From the NCBI GenBank assembly GCA_000753945.1, contig JQOA01000070.1:1-11611 (forward strand): a DNA stretch of 11,611 nt, written 5' to 3'. This document shows, one piece after another, positions 5,396-11,092 of this stretch. The position numbers and the translations under genes are program-made. The notes beneath the pieces were generated by a model. The model saw nothing but the letters and a program-made list of their open reading frames with translations. It had not been told where the DNA came from and ran no database searches. Position 1 is the stretch's first letter, and every line of letters begins with the position of its first letter. This DNA comes from Smithella sp. D17. GTDB taxonomy: Bacteria; Desulfobacterota; Syntrophia; Syntrophales; Smithellaceae.

Positions 5396-5812
5396 ATGGC
5401 TGACTTAAGTAAACCAGAAACTAATTTAATTTATGCTTGTTCCGGTGCGGCTGATGTTGGTGCGATTGCCGACCAAGTGGCCAGGAGGCTACGCTCTGAA
5501 GGTGTTGCTAAAATGACATGTCTTGCCGGTATTGGCGCGGAATTACCCTCCCATGTGCAATCTGCCAAAGACTCAGATGTTAATATTGCAATTGACGGAT
5601 GCTCTGTGGCATGAGCGAAAAAGACACTCGAAAAAATCGGCGTTATACCTGTCTCTTTTATTTTGACAGACATGGGTCTAGTCAAAGGCGAGACGCCCGT
5701 CGCGGAGAAAACTATTATTGAAATGTGTGAAAAAATCAAAAGTTCCAACAGCAACTCTGCTCCACCTGTGCAAACAGGAACTGGCGGATGCTCTTGCGAC
5801 GGCAAATGCTAA
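5396..5812 (+). CDS. DGC-domain putative zinc-binding selenoprotein (in-frame UGA read as selenocysteine)
   Basis: Read through the TGA at 5612-5614, the frame gives 138 residues ending at TAA 5810-5812. The first 72 residues are a DGC domain (PF08859): IYACSGAADVG (Cys15), MTCLAGIGAE (Cys42) and IDGCSVA (Cys69). The UGA is codon 73 and falls exactly four residues after Cys69, where homologues read DGCxxxC-A-KKTLE. The frame continues with conserved family sequence (AKKTLEKIGVIPVSF, then LTDMGLVKGETPV), so the family alignment spans the UGA. The domain's four metal-ligand positions are thus three Cys plus one predicted Sec. A linker leads to a Cys-rich tail GGCSCDGKC, extra thiols at the very end. 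The start is ATG 5396 with AAGGAGAT at 5383-5390, 29 bases after the permease, so the two are coupled. The family's function is unknown; a cytosolic metalloid-binding or handover role for the exporters is inferred. The alternative is a nonsense mutation, less likely because the downstream frame is intact and the replaced position is a conserved Cys. Confidence 0.87.
5612..5660 (+). promoter_or_regulatory. Candidate bacterial SECIS element just after UGA
   Basis: AAAAAGACA (5618-5626) can pair with TGTCTCTTTT (5650-5659) through one bulged C, giving nine pairs that begin three bases after the UGA. Within the 23-base loop, GG (5639-5640) can pair with CC (5648-5649), leaving the loop CGTTATA about 26 bases from the UGA with a G in its second position, as bacterial SECIS models expect. 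A competing mini-stem is CGA/TCG around five A. Thermodynamic support is modest and was not computed; placement and size fit SelB recognition. Confidence 0.5.
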
Positions 5813-5839
5813 ATAAATAAAGAAAGGGTTCTAATCAAC

Positions 5840-6286
5840 ATGCATAACACCAAAGATACAGGCTATTTGTTTTTGCTTATCCTCATTACTCTTTTCTTCT
5901 GCGTGGGGGCATCACAACAAACACAACCACCCACACAGGTAACCGACAAGGTGATCGTCTATTACTTCCACGGCAATTATCGTTGCCCTTCTTGTATGAC
6001 AATAGAACGATATACGCGGGAAAGCGTAGAGGTGACTTTTGCAAAGGAACTGAAAAGCGGTCAAATCGAGTTTAAGAGCATCAATGTCGATTTACCGGCT
6101 AATAGCCATTACGTAAAGGACTATAAACTTTATACGAAGTCCGTAATTATTTCGGATGTGATACAGGGGCAAGAGCAGCGCTGGAAAAACCTCCAGAAGG
6201 TATGGGAACTACTTCGTAACGAGAAGGATTTCAAGGCCTATGTCAAGCGTGAGACCGCCGCTTATTTACAGGGGAAACACTCTTGA
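5840..6286 (+). CDS. Exported thioredoxin-like CPSC protein (often annotated nitrophorin), ArsG partner
   Basis: 148 residues. A short charged N-terminus, then a hydrophobic segment (about 9-25, LFLLILITLFFCVG), then a polar Gln/Thr/Pro linker, indicating a secreted or membrane-anchored protein. Cys21 is not in a proper lipobox. The globular part opens KVIVYYFHGNYRCPSC (37-52): a thioredoxin-like beta strand and a redox pair C49-P-S-C52. A later segment, QEQRWKNLQKVWELLR, is typical of this small family, which is often labelled nitrophorin in databases although no haem site is visible. It overlaps the following ArsG-like permease by four bases. Gene pairs of this kind occur in operons for aromatic arsenicals (the arsEFG type), where these proteins act together. 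Likely role: delivers reductant or thiol-bound cargo to the permease on the outer face. The start ATG 5840 has GAAAGGG at 5822-5828. Confidence 0.75.
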   Translation: MHNTKDTGYLFLLILITLFFCVGASQQTQPPTQVTDKVIVYYFHGNYRCPSCMTIERYTRESVEVTFAKELKSGQIEFKSINVDLPANSHYVKDYKLYTKSVIISDVIQGQEQRWKNLQKVWELLRNEKDFKAYVKRETAAYLQGKHS

Positions 6287-6963
6287 ACAACATGATGTTT
6301 GACATCGGGATGGCCGTCTGGTTTGGCATTCTCACCTCCATAAGCCCGTGTCCTCTGGCGACCAATATTACAGCTATTTCTTTCATCAGCCGGCGAGTAG
6401 ACAAGGCCAGTCATGTTTTGCTCTCCGGCCTGCTTTATACAGCAGGAAGAATGGCGGCTTACATTATCCTGGGAATTGCCCTGGTCTCCAGCACACAGTT
6501 TGTACCTCCCGTAGCCAACTTTTTACAAAATTATATGGTTTATCTGCTCGGACCGGCATTGATCATCATCGGCGTTTTGCTCCTCGACATTTTCAGGATC
6601 AATCTTTTTAGCAATGGAGTCATGTGGAATGGTCTGCAAAAACGGATTGAGCAATCGGGAATCTGGGGAGCATTACCGATGGGGCTCGTTTTTGCCCTCT
6701 CGTTCTGCCCGGTATCGGCGGCTCTCTTTTTTGGCAGCTTGTTTTCCCTGGCAATCAAGCAGCAATCGATGGTGGTCCTGCCTGCTATTTATGGCATTGG
6801 CACGGCAATACCCGTTCTGGCATTTGCCTTTATACTGGCCTTTTCAGCAAACGCTATTGGTAGAGTCTTCAATATCCTGACTGTTTTTGAGAAATGGGCG
6901 AGAAACGCCACAGGTGCAATCTTCATACTTGCGGGACTGTATTTGGTTTTTATGAAAACATAA
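6283..6963 (+). CDS. arsG: ArsG/DsbD-like membrane transporter, putative aromatic arsenical efflux permease
   Basis: A 226-residue inner-membrane protein with six helices in two related halves, of the CcdA/DsbD superfamily. Each half carries a helix-breaking Cys-Pro: SPCPLATNITAISFIS (21-36, Cys23) and SFCPVSAALFFGSLF (140-154, Cys142). In DsbD and CcdA such a Cys pair shuttles electrons across the membrane; in ArsG it is proposed to help expel aromatic arsenicals. I choose the TTG at 6283: AGGGGA (6270-6275) is seven bases upstream, whereas ATG 6292 and ATG 6295 are 16 and 19 bases away. This start overlaps the stop of the upstream gene, implying translational coupling. Whether it moves arsenicals or electrons cannot be settled by sequence alone; the neighbours favour arsenicals. 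Confidence 0.78.
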   Translation: MNNMMFDIGMAVWFGILTSISPCPLATNITAISFISRRVDKASHVLLSGLLYTAGRMAAYIILGIALVSSTQFVPPVANFLQNYMVYLLGPALIIIGVLLLDIFRINLFSNGVMWNGLQKRIEQSGIWGALPMGLVFALSFCPVSAALFFGSLFSLAIKQQSMVVLPAIYGIGTAIPVLAFAFILAFSANAIGRVFNILTVFEKWARNATGAIFILAGLYLVFMKT

Positions 6964-7027
6964 ATTAACAGTGTTTTTGGTGTCTATTTAATATTTAAAA
7001 ACATATTATTACCAGGAGGATATAATT

Positions 7028-8080
7028 ATGTCGGAACACGTTGCCAGTAGATTATCTTTCTTGGATCGCTTCCTCACTTTGTGGATTTTCGCCGCCATGC
7101 TTTTAGGAGTAGGCCTTGGCTATTTCATTCCCGGAGTGGAAAGTTTCATTAATAAATTTCAGGTGGGCACAACGAATATTCCCATCGCCGCCGGACTTAT
7201 TCTGATGATGTATCCACCTTTTGCCAAAGTGAAATACGAAGACTTACCGGAAGTTTTCCATAACGGAAAAGTTCTTGGATTATCGCTTGTGCAAAACTGG
7301 CTGATCGGACCTGTTTTAATGTTTATACTGGCGATTGTGTTTTTACCGGACAAACCAGAATATATGGTTGGCCTGATTATGATAGGGCTTGCGCGCTGTA
7401 TCGCGATGGTTATTGTCTGGAATGAACTGGCCAAAGGCAACACGGAATACGCCGCCGGCCTTGTCGCTTTTAACAGTATTTTTCAGGTTCTTTTTTACAG
7501 CGCTTTCGCCTGGTTTTTTATTACCGTCCTACCGCCCTATTTCGGATTTTCCGGTAGTATCGTCGAGGTAAGTATCGGACAGATTGCCAAAAGCGTTTTT
7601 ATCTATCTGGGCATTCCCTGTATTGCCGGTGCTCTGACAAGACTTATCGGCGTGAAGCTCGTGGGGAAAGAAAAATATCATGCGCGTTTTGTGCCGCTGA
7701 TCTCGCCGCTCACGCTCATCGCCCTGCTTTTCACCATCGTTGTCATGTTCAGCCTGAAGGGCAATCTGATTATTACACTCCCCCTGGACGTTGTAAGAAT
7801 TGCTATTCCACTGCTGATCTATTTTGTGGTTATGTTTTTAGTATCGTTTTATCTGGGAAAAAAGATGGGCGCGGATTACTCCAAAACAACAACACTTGCT
7901 TTCACCGCGGCCAGTAACAATTTTGAATTGGCTATTGCCGTGGCCATTGCCGTCTTTGGCATTAATTCCGGCGCGGCCTTCGCCGCTGTCATCGGCCCGT
8001 TAGTAGAGGTGCCGGTGATGATAGGCCTGGTCAATGTGGCTTTGACGTTTCAAAAGAAATATTTCCAGGTACGTACTTGA
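7028..8080 (+). CDS. acr3: Acr3-family arsenite efflux permease
   Basis: A 350-residue inner-membrane antiporter of the bile/arsenite/riboflavin transporter superfamily, with about ten helices, exporting As(OH)3 against protons. Conserved elements are AAGLILMMYPPFAKVKYEDL (54-73), GLARCIAMVIVWNELAKGN (120-138) with the essential Cys124, and AASNNFELAIAVAIAVFG (294-311) with Glu300. The Cys-to-Glu spacing equals that of the studied Alkaliphilus Acr3 (Cys129 and Glu305), which confirms the class. Length is normal. The start ATG 7028 has a strong AGGAGG around 7014-7019 and sits 64 bases after arsG. This is the best-defined gene of the operon and fixes its theme as arsenic resistance. It needs no ArsA ATPase, and none is present. 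Cell location and reaction follow from family knowledge. Confidence 0.95.
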   Translation: MSEHVASRLSFLDRFLTLWIFAAMLLGVGLGYFIPGVESFINKFQVGTTNIPIAAGLILMMYPPFAKVKYEDLPEVFHNGKVLGLSLVQNWLIGPVLMFILAIVFLPDKPEYMVGLIMIGLARCIAMVIVWNELAKGNTEYAAGLVAFNSIFQVLFYSAFAWFFITVLPPYFGFSGSIVEVSIGQIAKSVFIYLGIPCIAGALTRLIGVKLVGKEKYHARFVPLISPLTLIALLFTIVVMFSLKGNLIITLPLDVVRIAIPLLIYFVVMFLVSFYLGKKMGADYSKTTTLAFTAASNNFELAIAVAIAVFGINSGAAFAAVIGPLVEVPVMIGLVNVALTFQKKYFQVRT

Positions 8081-8110
8081 TTATAATCCAATGGTAAGAG
8101 ACATTGTAAA

Positions 8111-9337
8111 ATGAGCTTACGGGGGAAAATAGCTGAATTTTTCGGTCTGAGAAAAAGTATGGTGGCCTTGCTCGCTATGGTCGTGCTGGTCGGCCTGGGC
8201 GAGAAAATGGCCGAACGCTTTTTGCCGATTTATCTTATGGCTTTGGGCGGCGGCGCAATTACCATCGGCCTGCTCAACGGCATGACCAATTTGCTTTCCG
8301 CTCTCTATTCCTTTCCCGGCGGCTATCTGAGCGACCGCATGGGTTACAAAAAAGCACTGCTGGTTTTCAACCTGATTGCCTTGTTTGGTTACGCCATTGT
8401 AATTTTCTTTCCCTACTGGCAGGCAGTGCTTGTCGGCGCAATATTTTTCCTTTCCTGGTCGGCAATATCACTTCCCGCTACCATGAGCCTTGTTTCCCGC
8501 GTGCTGCCAGCAGACAAACGCACCATGGGCGTTTCGCTGCATTCGCTTGTCCGAAGGCTGCCCATGGCTTTGGGGCCAATCATCGGCGGAGTTTTAATCG
8601 GCATCTATGGGGAAAAATCAGGTGTGCGACTGGCTTTCGCGGGTGCCTTTATTTTGGGTATCGTTTCCCTTCTTCTGCAGCAAGTTATGATTGAGGAAGA
8701 TAAAGGTGCGTGCGGAGAAGCGGAGAAACGCCCTTCGCGTCTCTGGCAATTCATGAGCCCCTCGCTGCGCAGTTTGCTTGTTTCCGATATTCTTATCCGC
8801 TTTGCCGAGCAGATTCCTTATGCCTTTGTGGTTGTCTGGTGCATAAAAGATAATGGCATTACCGCTACTGAGTTTGGAATTCTCACCGCTATTGAAATGA
8901 CCACGGCCTTGTTGATTTATTTGCCGGTGGCCTATCTGGCCGACCGTTCCACGAAAAAACCTTTCGTCGTAATCACGTTTTTCAACTTTACTCTTTTCCC
9001 GCTGGTTATTTTTTTCGCGCATTCTTTCTGGATGATGGTGATAGCGTTCATTATACGGGGGTTGAAGGAATTTGGCGAGCCGACGCGCAAAGCGTTGATT
9101 ATGGATCTGGCGCCGGAAGACAAAAAGGCCGGAATGTTTGGTCTATACTATTTGATTAGGGATATCATTGTCTCCATCGCCGCTTTTGGCGGAGCCTTCC
9201 TGTGGCAAATATCTCCACAGGTAAACTTCTTTGCTGCCTTTGCCTGCGGACTTATCGGAACAATTTATTTCTGGATATTCGGAAAAGACCTGATTCCTTC
9301 AGCATCGGGAAATCAGATGAATCCCCCGCCCAAATAA
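8111..9337 (+). CDS. MFS transporter, last gene of the ars-like operon
   Basis: A 408-residue major facilitator protein with 12 predicted helices. Motif A is intact in the first half, GGYLSDRMGYKK (70-81), and a weaker copy, YLADRSTKKP, starts the second half (about 275-285). Further helices include GAIFFLSWSAISLPATMSLV and, near the end, MFGLYYLIRDIIVSIAAFGG. A charged loop with EEDKGACGEAEKRPS separates the halves. It starts 30 bases after acr3 with a weak site (GTAAGAGA), so it is probably made at a lower level and by read-through. Cargo is unknown. MFS members in ars operons can be ArsJ, which exports 1-arseno-3-phosphoglycerate, but its partner GAPDH-like gene is missing here, so I do not name it. 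Other drug or arsenical exporters are possible. Confidence 0.85.
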   Translation: MSLRGKIAEFFGLRKSMVALLAMVVLVGLGEKMAERFLPIYLMALGGGAITIGLLNGMTNLLSALYSFPGGYLSDRMGYKKALLVFNLIALFGYAIVIFFPYWQAVLVGAIFFLSWSAISLPATMSLVSRVLPADKRTMGVSLHSLVRRLPMALGPIIGGVLIGIYGEKSGVRLAFAGAFILGIVSLLLQQVMIEEDKGACGEAEKRPSRLWQFMSPSLRSLLVSDILIRFAEQIPYAFVVVWCIKDNGITATEFGILTAIEMTTALLIYLPVAYLADRSTKKPFVVITFFNFTLFPLVIFFAHSFWMMVIAFIIRGLKEFGEPTRKALIMDLAPEDKKAGMFGLYYLIRDIIVSIAAFGGAFLWQISPQVNFFAAFACGLIGTIYFWIFGKDLIPSASGNQMNPPPK

Positions 9338-9386
9338 AATTTATTATGTCTTTCCTGGGCTGATACTGCCTTATGCCATGAAAAAA

Positions 9387-9413
9387 CGCGGCCGGTCACC
9401 GAGACTGGCCGCG
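9387..9413 (-). terminator. Strong hairpin, terminator-like on the minus strand
   Basis: CGCGGCCGGTC (9387-9397) pairs with GACTGGCCGCG (9403-9413): 11 pairs with one G-T wobble and a 5-base loop. Six A (9381-9386) precede it, so only minus-strand RNA has the stem followed by six U. For the plus-strand operon it can still act as a 3' hairpin, without a U-tract. No complete minus-strand gene lies just upstream of it. Confidence 0.65.
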
Positions 9414-9573
9414 CTATGCGACGACGGACCAATGAAGTAAGTGCTTAAATATTTCAGCTATGCTTTTAAACGATTCCGCGGCTCAGGCAGCAGCAAGGCG
9501 TCTTGATTTTTTCTTCAGTTGGCTTATCTGATGCCTCAGTCGGGAGGATTTCTCGTTTTCTTTATATACATAC

Positions 9574-9603
9574 TTGCCAATTAATATAGAAGATGGTTAT
9601 ACT
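9574..9603 (+). promoter_or_regulatory. Possible promoter of the MarC-family gene
   Basis: TTGCCA (9574-9579) and TATACT (9598-9603) are 18 bases apart, placed 43 bases before the start codon. Each box differs by one base from consensus (TTGACA, TATAAT). Confidence 0.4.
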
Positions 9604-9645
9604 TATGACTAATATTATAAATGTTATTCCGGAGAGTAATAGAAG

Positions 9646-10233
9646 ATGGAGTCTTTTGTGTTATGCTTTGTTCCTCTTTTTGTGGCTGTCGATGCCATTG
9701 GCGTATTACCTTTATTCATGAATCTTACCGAAGGCATCGAGCAGAGTAAAATCAAAAATATTATTATTCAGTCAATGATTACGGCATTGATTGTCGCACT
9801 TGCTTTTATCGCTGTAGGGACTGCAACTCTGAAATTGCTGGGCATCAGTGTTGCCGACTTCATGATCGCAGGCGGCATGCTTCTCTTTTTAATTTCCGTT
9901 CGGGATGTCCTTTCCACCGAGAAAAAAAATTATGCGATTGACCTGGAAAGTATGGGCGCAGTACCCATCGGCGTACCGCTAATCACAGGGCCGGCCGTGT
10001 TGACCACATCCATGCTTTTGATTAACGAGCATAGTTTGTTTATTACGTCTTTGGCCATTATTGCCAATATTTTGATTGCCGGCGCCGTATTTTTCATGGC
10101 CCCGCTTATCAACCGGATTATTGGAAAAACAGGTTCCAAAACGATATCTAAAATTACCAGCCTGCTTCTGGCTGCAATCGGTGTAATGATCATTCGCCGG
10201 GGAATTGCCATATTTATTGCTCATGGTATCTGA
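9646..10233 (+). CDS. MarC-family integral membrane protein (UPF0056)
   Basis: A 195-residue protein with six membrane segments. Family marks are FVPLFVAVDAIGVLPLFM near the start, FMIAGGMLLFLISVRDVL in the middle, and VPIGVPLITGPAVLTTSMLL (about 106-125), with the PLITGPA loop that typifies MarC. The fold is related to LysE-type exporters and the family was once linked to multiple antibiotic resistance, a link later withdrawn, so the function is unknown. The start ATG 9646 has GGAGAG at 9631-9636. An alternative Met is not needed, since the first helix starts at once. The gene is 308 bases past the operon with its own likely promoter, so it is probably not part of the arsenic module. Confidence 0.92.
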   Translation: MESFVLCFVPLFVAVDAIGVLPLFMNLTEGIEQSKIKNIIIQSMITALIVALAFIAVGTATLKLLGISVADFMIAGGMLLFLISVRDVLSTEKKNYAIDLESMGAVPIGVPLITGPAVLTTSMLLINEHSLFITSLAIIANILIAGAVFFMAPLINRIIGKTGSKTISKITSLLLAAIGVMIIRRGIAIFIAHGI

Positions 10234-10360
10234 TTTTACATGTCACTCGGCGCTATTTAGCACTTTAGCAATCAATATTGCCGTAACCTATATATTTCGA
10301 GACCTTATTCGACCTGTATATTCCCTTAAATTTCTTGATAAATATTTTTTGAGCCAATAC

Positions 10361-10389
10361 TTGACATTATGACTTTAAAAATATATAAG
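10361..10389 (+). promoter_or_regulatory. Promoter of tRNA-Glu with GC-rich discriminator
   Basis: TTGACA (10361-10366), 17 bases, TATAAG (10384-10389), followed by GCGCAACC. A GC-rich discriminator is typical of stably expressed, stringently controlled RNA promoters. Confidence 0.7.
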
Positions 10390-10416
10390 GCGCAACCTGC
10401 ATAAAAAGGCCAGGAT

Positions 10417-10492
10417 GTCCCCATCGTCTAGAGGCCTAGGACACGGGCCTTTCACGCCTGTAACCGCGGTTCGAATCCGCGTGGGGACGCCA
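10417..10492 (+). tRNA. tRNA-Glu (anticodon UUC)
   Basis: A complete 76-base cloverleaf. The acceptor stem GTCCCCA pairs with TGGGGAC, the discriminator is G10489, and CCA (10490-10492) is encoded in the DNA. The anticodon stem CGGGC/GCCTG encloses the loop CTTTCAC with anticodon TTC at 10451-10453, reading GAA/GAG. The T-loop GGTTCGAATCC is standard. It is a single tRNA, not in a cluster, with its own promoter upstream and a strong hairpin 10 bases downstream. Confidence 0.97.
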
Positions 10493-10502
10493 ATATACAC
10501 AT

Positions 10503-10535
10503 AAAAATGGCAACTTGGAAAAAGTTGCCATTTTT
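10503..10535. terminator. Bidirectional intrinsic terminator
   Basis: AAAAATGGCAACTT (10503-10516) and AAGTTGCCATTTTT (10522-10535) form a perfect 14-pair stem with the loop GGAAA. Both strands end in a U-tract, so it can serve the tRNA on the plus strand and the Lys-rich gene on the minus strand, which converge here. Confidence 0.92.
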
Positions 10536-10561
10536 GTTTATCTAACATCTAAATTTGAATC

Positions 10562-10990
10562 TTATTCTTCTTTTTTCTTACCTGACTTCTTTTTTGTTGC
10601 TTCTTCATCCGCGTCAGCCGACTGTTTTTTCGGTTTTTTCGGTGCTTCTCCATCCGAAGCAGCCGGTTGCTTCTTTGGTTCTTTATCAGCCTTCTTTTGT
10701 TTCGGCTGGGCCTGTTTTTGTTCCGTTTTTTCCTCTTTTTTCGCCGCCAGATCAGCCATTTTTTGCACTTTAGCTTGCGCTAAGGCCTCGGTAAGTTTAA
10801 CAAATTTCTCAAACGCCGCAATCCTTACATTAGTCTCTTTTATTTTTGATTTCAGGCTTTTAACAAGAGGATCTTTTTGAGCTTTATCTTCGCCAATCCC
10901 TTTTTGAGCCAGTTGCTGCAAACGCAAATCAAGTCTTTTTTGAAATATCTTGAGCTGTTCAATTCTCACATCCTTGCTTTTTGATGCCAT
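10562..10990 (-). CDS. Lys-rich coiled-coil protein of unknown function
   Basis: 142 residues, not recognised as any named family. Residues 6-85 are predicted helical with heptad-like spacing (IEQLKIFQKRLDLRLQQLAQ; NVRIAAFEKFVKLTEALAQA), a likely coiled coil. Residues 86-142 are low-complexity Lys/Glu/Gln/Ala/Pro with repeated PKK, KKK and KQ groups, disordered and strongly basic overall, ending KKKSGKKKEE. There is no signal peptide and no Cys. Such tails bind nucleic acid or ribosomes in other bacterial proteins, resembling H1-like and AlgP-type tails, but that is only an analogy. The start ATG (10988-10990) has an excellent AAGGAGAGG (plus-strand 10996-11004), so it is well translated. The gene ends at the shared terminator 10503-10535. 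The plus-strand open frames over it are shadows of the repetitive tail. Confidence 0.8.
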   Translation of the reverse strand: MASKSKDVRIEQLKIFQKRLDLRLQQLAQKGIGEDKAQKDPLVKSLKSKIKETNVRIAAFEKFVKLTEALAQAKVQKMADLAAKKEEKTEQKQAQPKQKKADKEPKKQPAASDGEAPKKPKKQSADADEEATKKKSGKKKEE

Positions 10991-11010
10991 TTTTCCCTCT
11001 CCTTGTGTTT

Positions 11011-11039
11011 ATTAAATAATTCTTTTATGAAAATAACAA
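11011..11039 (-). promoter_or_regulatory. Possible promoter of the Lys-rich protein gene
   Basis: On the minus strand TTGTTA (11039-11034) and TTTAAT (11016-11011) are 17 bases apart. The predicted start would leave a very short leader that begins at the ribosome binding site, which weakens the call. Confidence 0.3.
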
Positions 11040-11092
11040 TATTTTCACTTTAAAGCTATAAATATTATTACTTATAAATCATTTTTTCCTTA

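Larger units (their letters stand above)
9338..9645. other. Gene-free spacer, 308 bases
   Basis: No complete coding region is visible on either strand. It contains the hairpin at 9387-9413, a start-less open stretch on the minus strand (9483-9596) that reads Lys/Arg-rich at its end, and a possible promoter for the next gene: TTGCCA (9574-9579), 18 bases, TATACT (9598-9603). Transcription starting there would leave a leader of roughly 35 bases before ATG 9646. Confidence 0.5.

Noticed and set aside
5396..5614. A 72-residue DGC-like protein that simply stops at TGA 5612-5614
   Set aside because: The same frame continues at once with conserved DGC-family sequence for 65 codons to a proper TAA, and the TGA replaces a conserved Cys. 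A true stop or random nonsense mutation explains this less well than Sec.
8111..9337. Naming the MFS gene arsJ
   Set aside because: ArsJ works with a neighbouring glyceraldehyde-3-phosphate dehydrogenase gene, which is absent, and no ArsJ-specific motif was recognised.
10515..10880. Plus-strand Phe/Ser-rich open frames
   Set aside because: They are antisense to the low-complexity Lys-rich gene and its terminator; the composition is the complement of Lys/Glu codons and they have no ribosome binding site.
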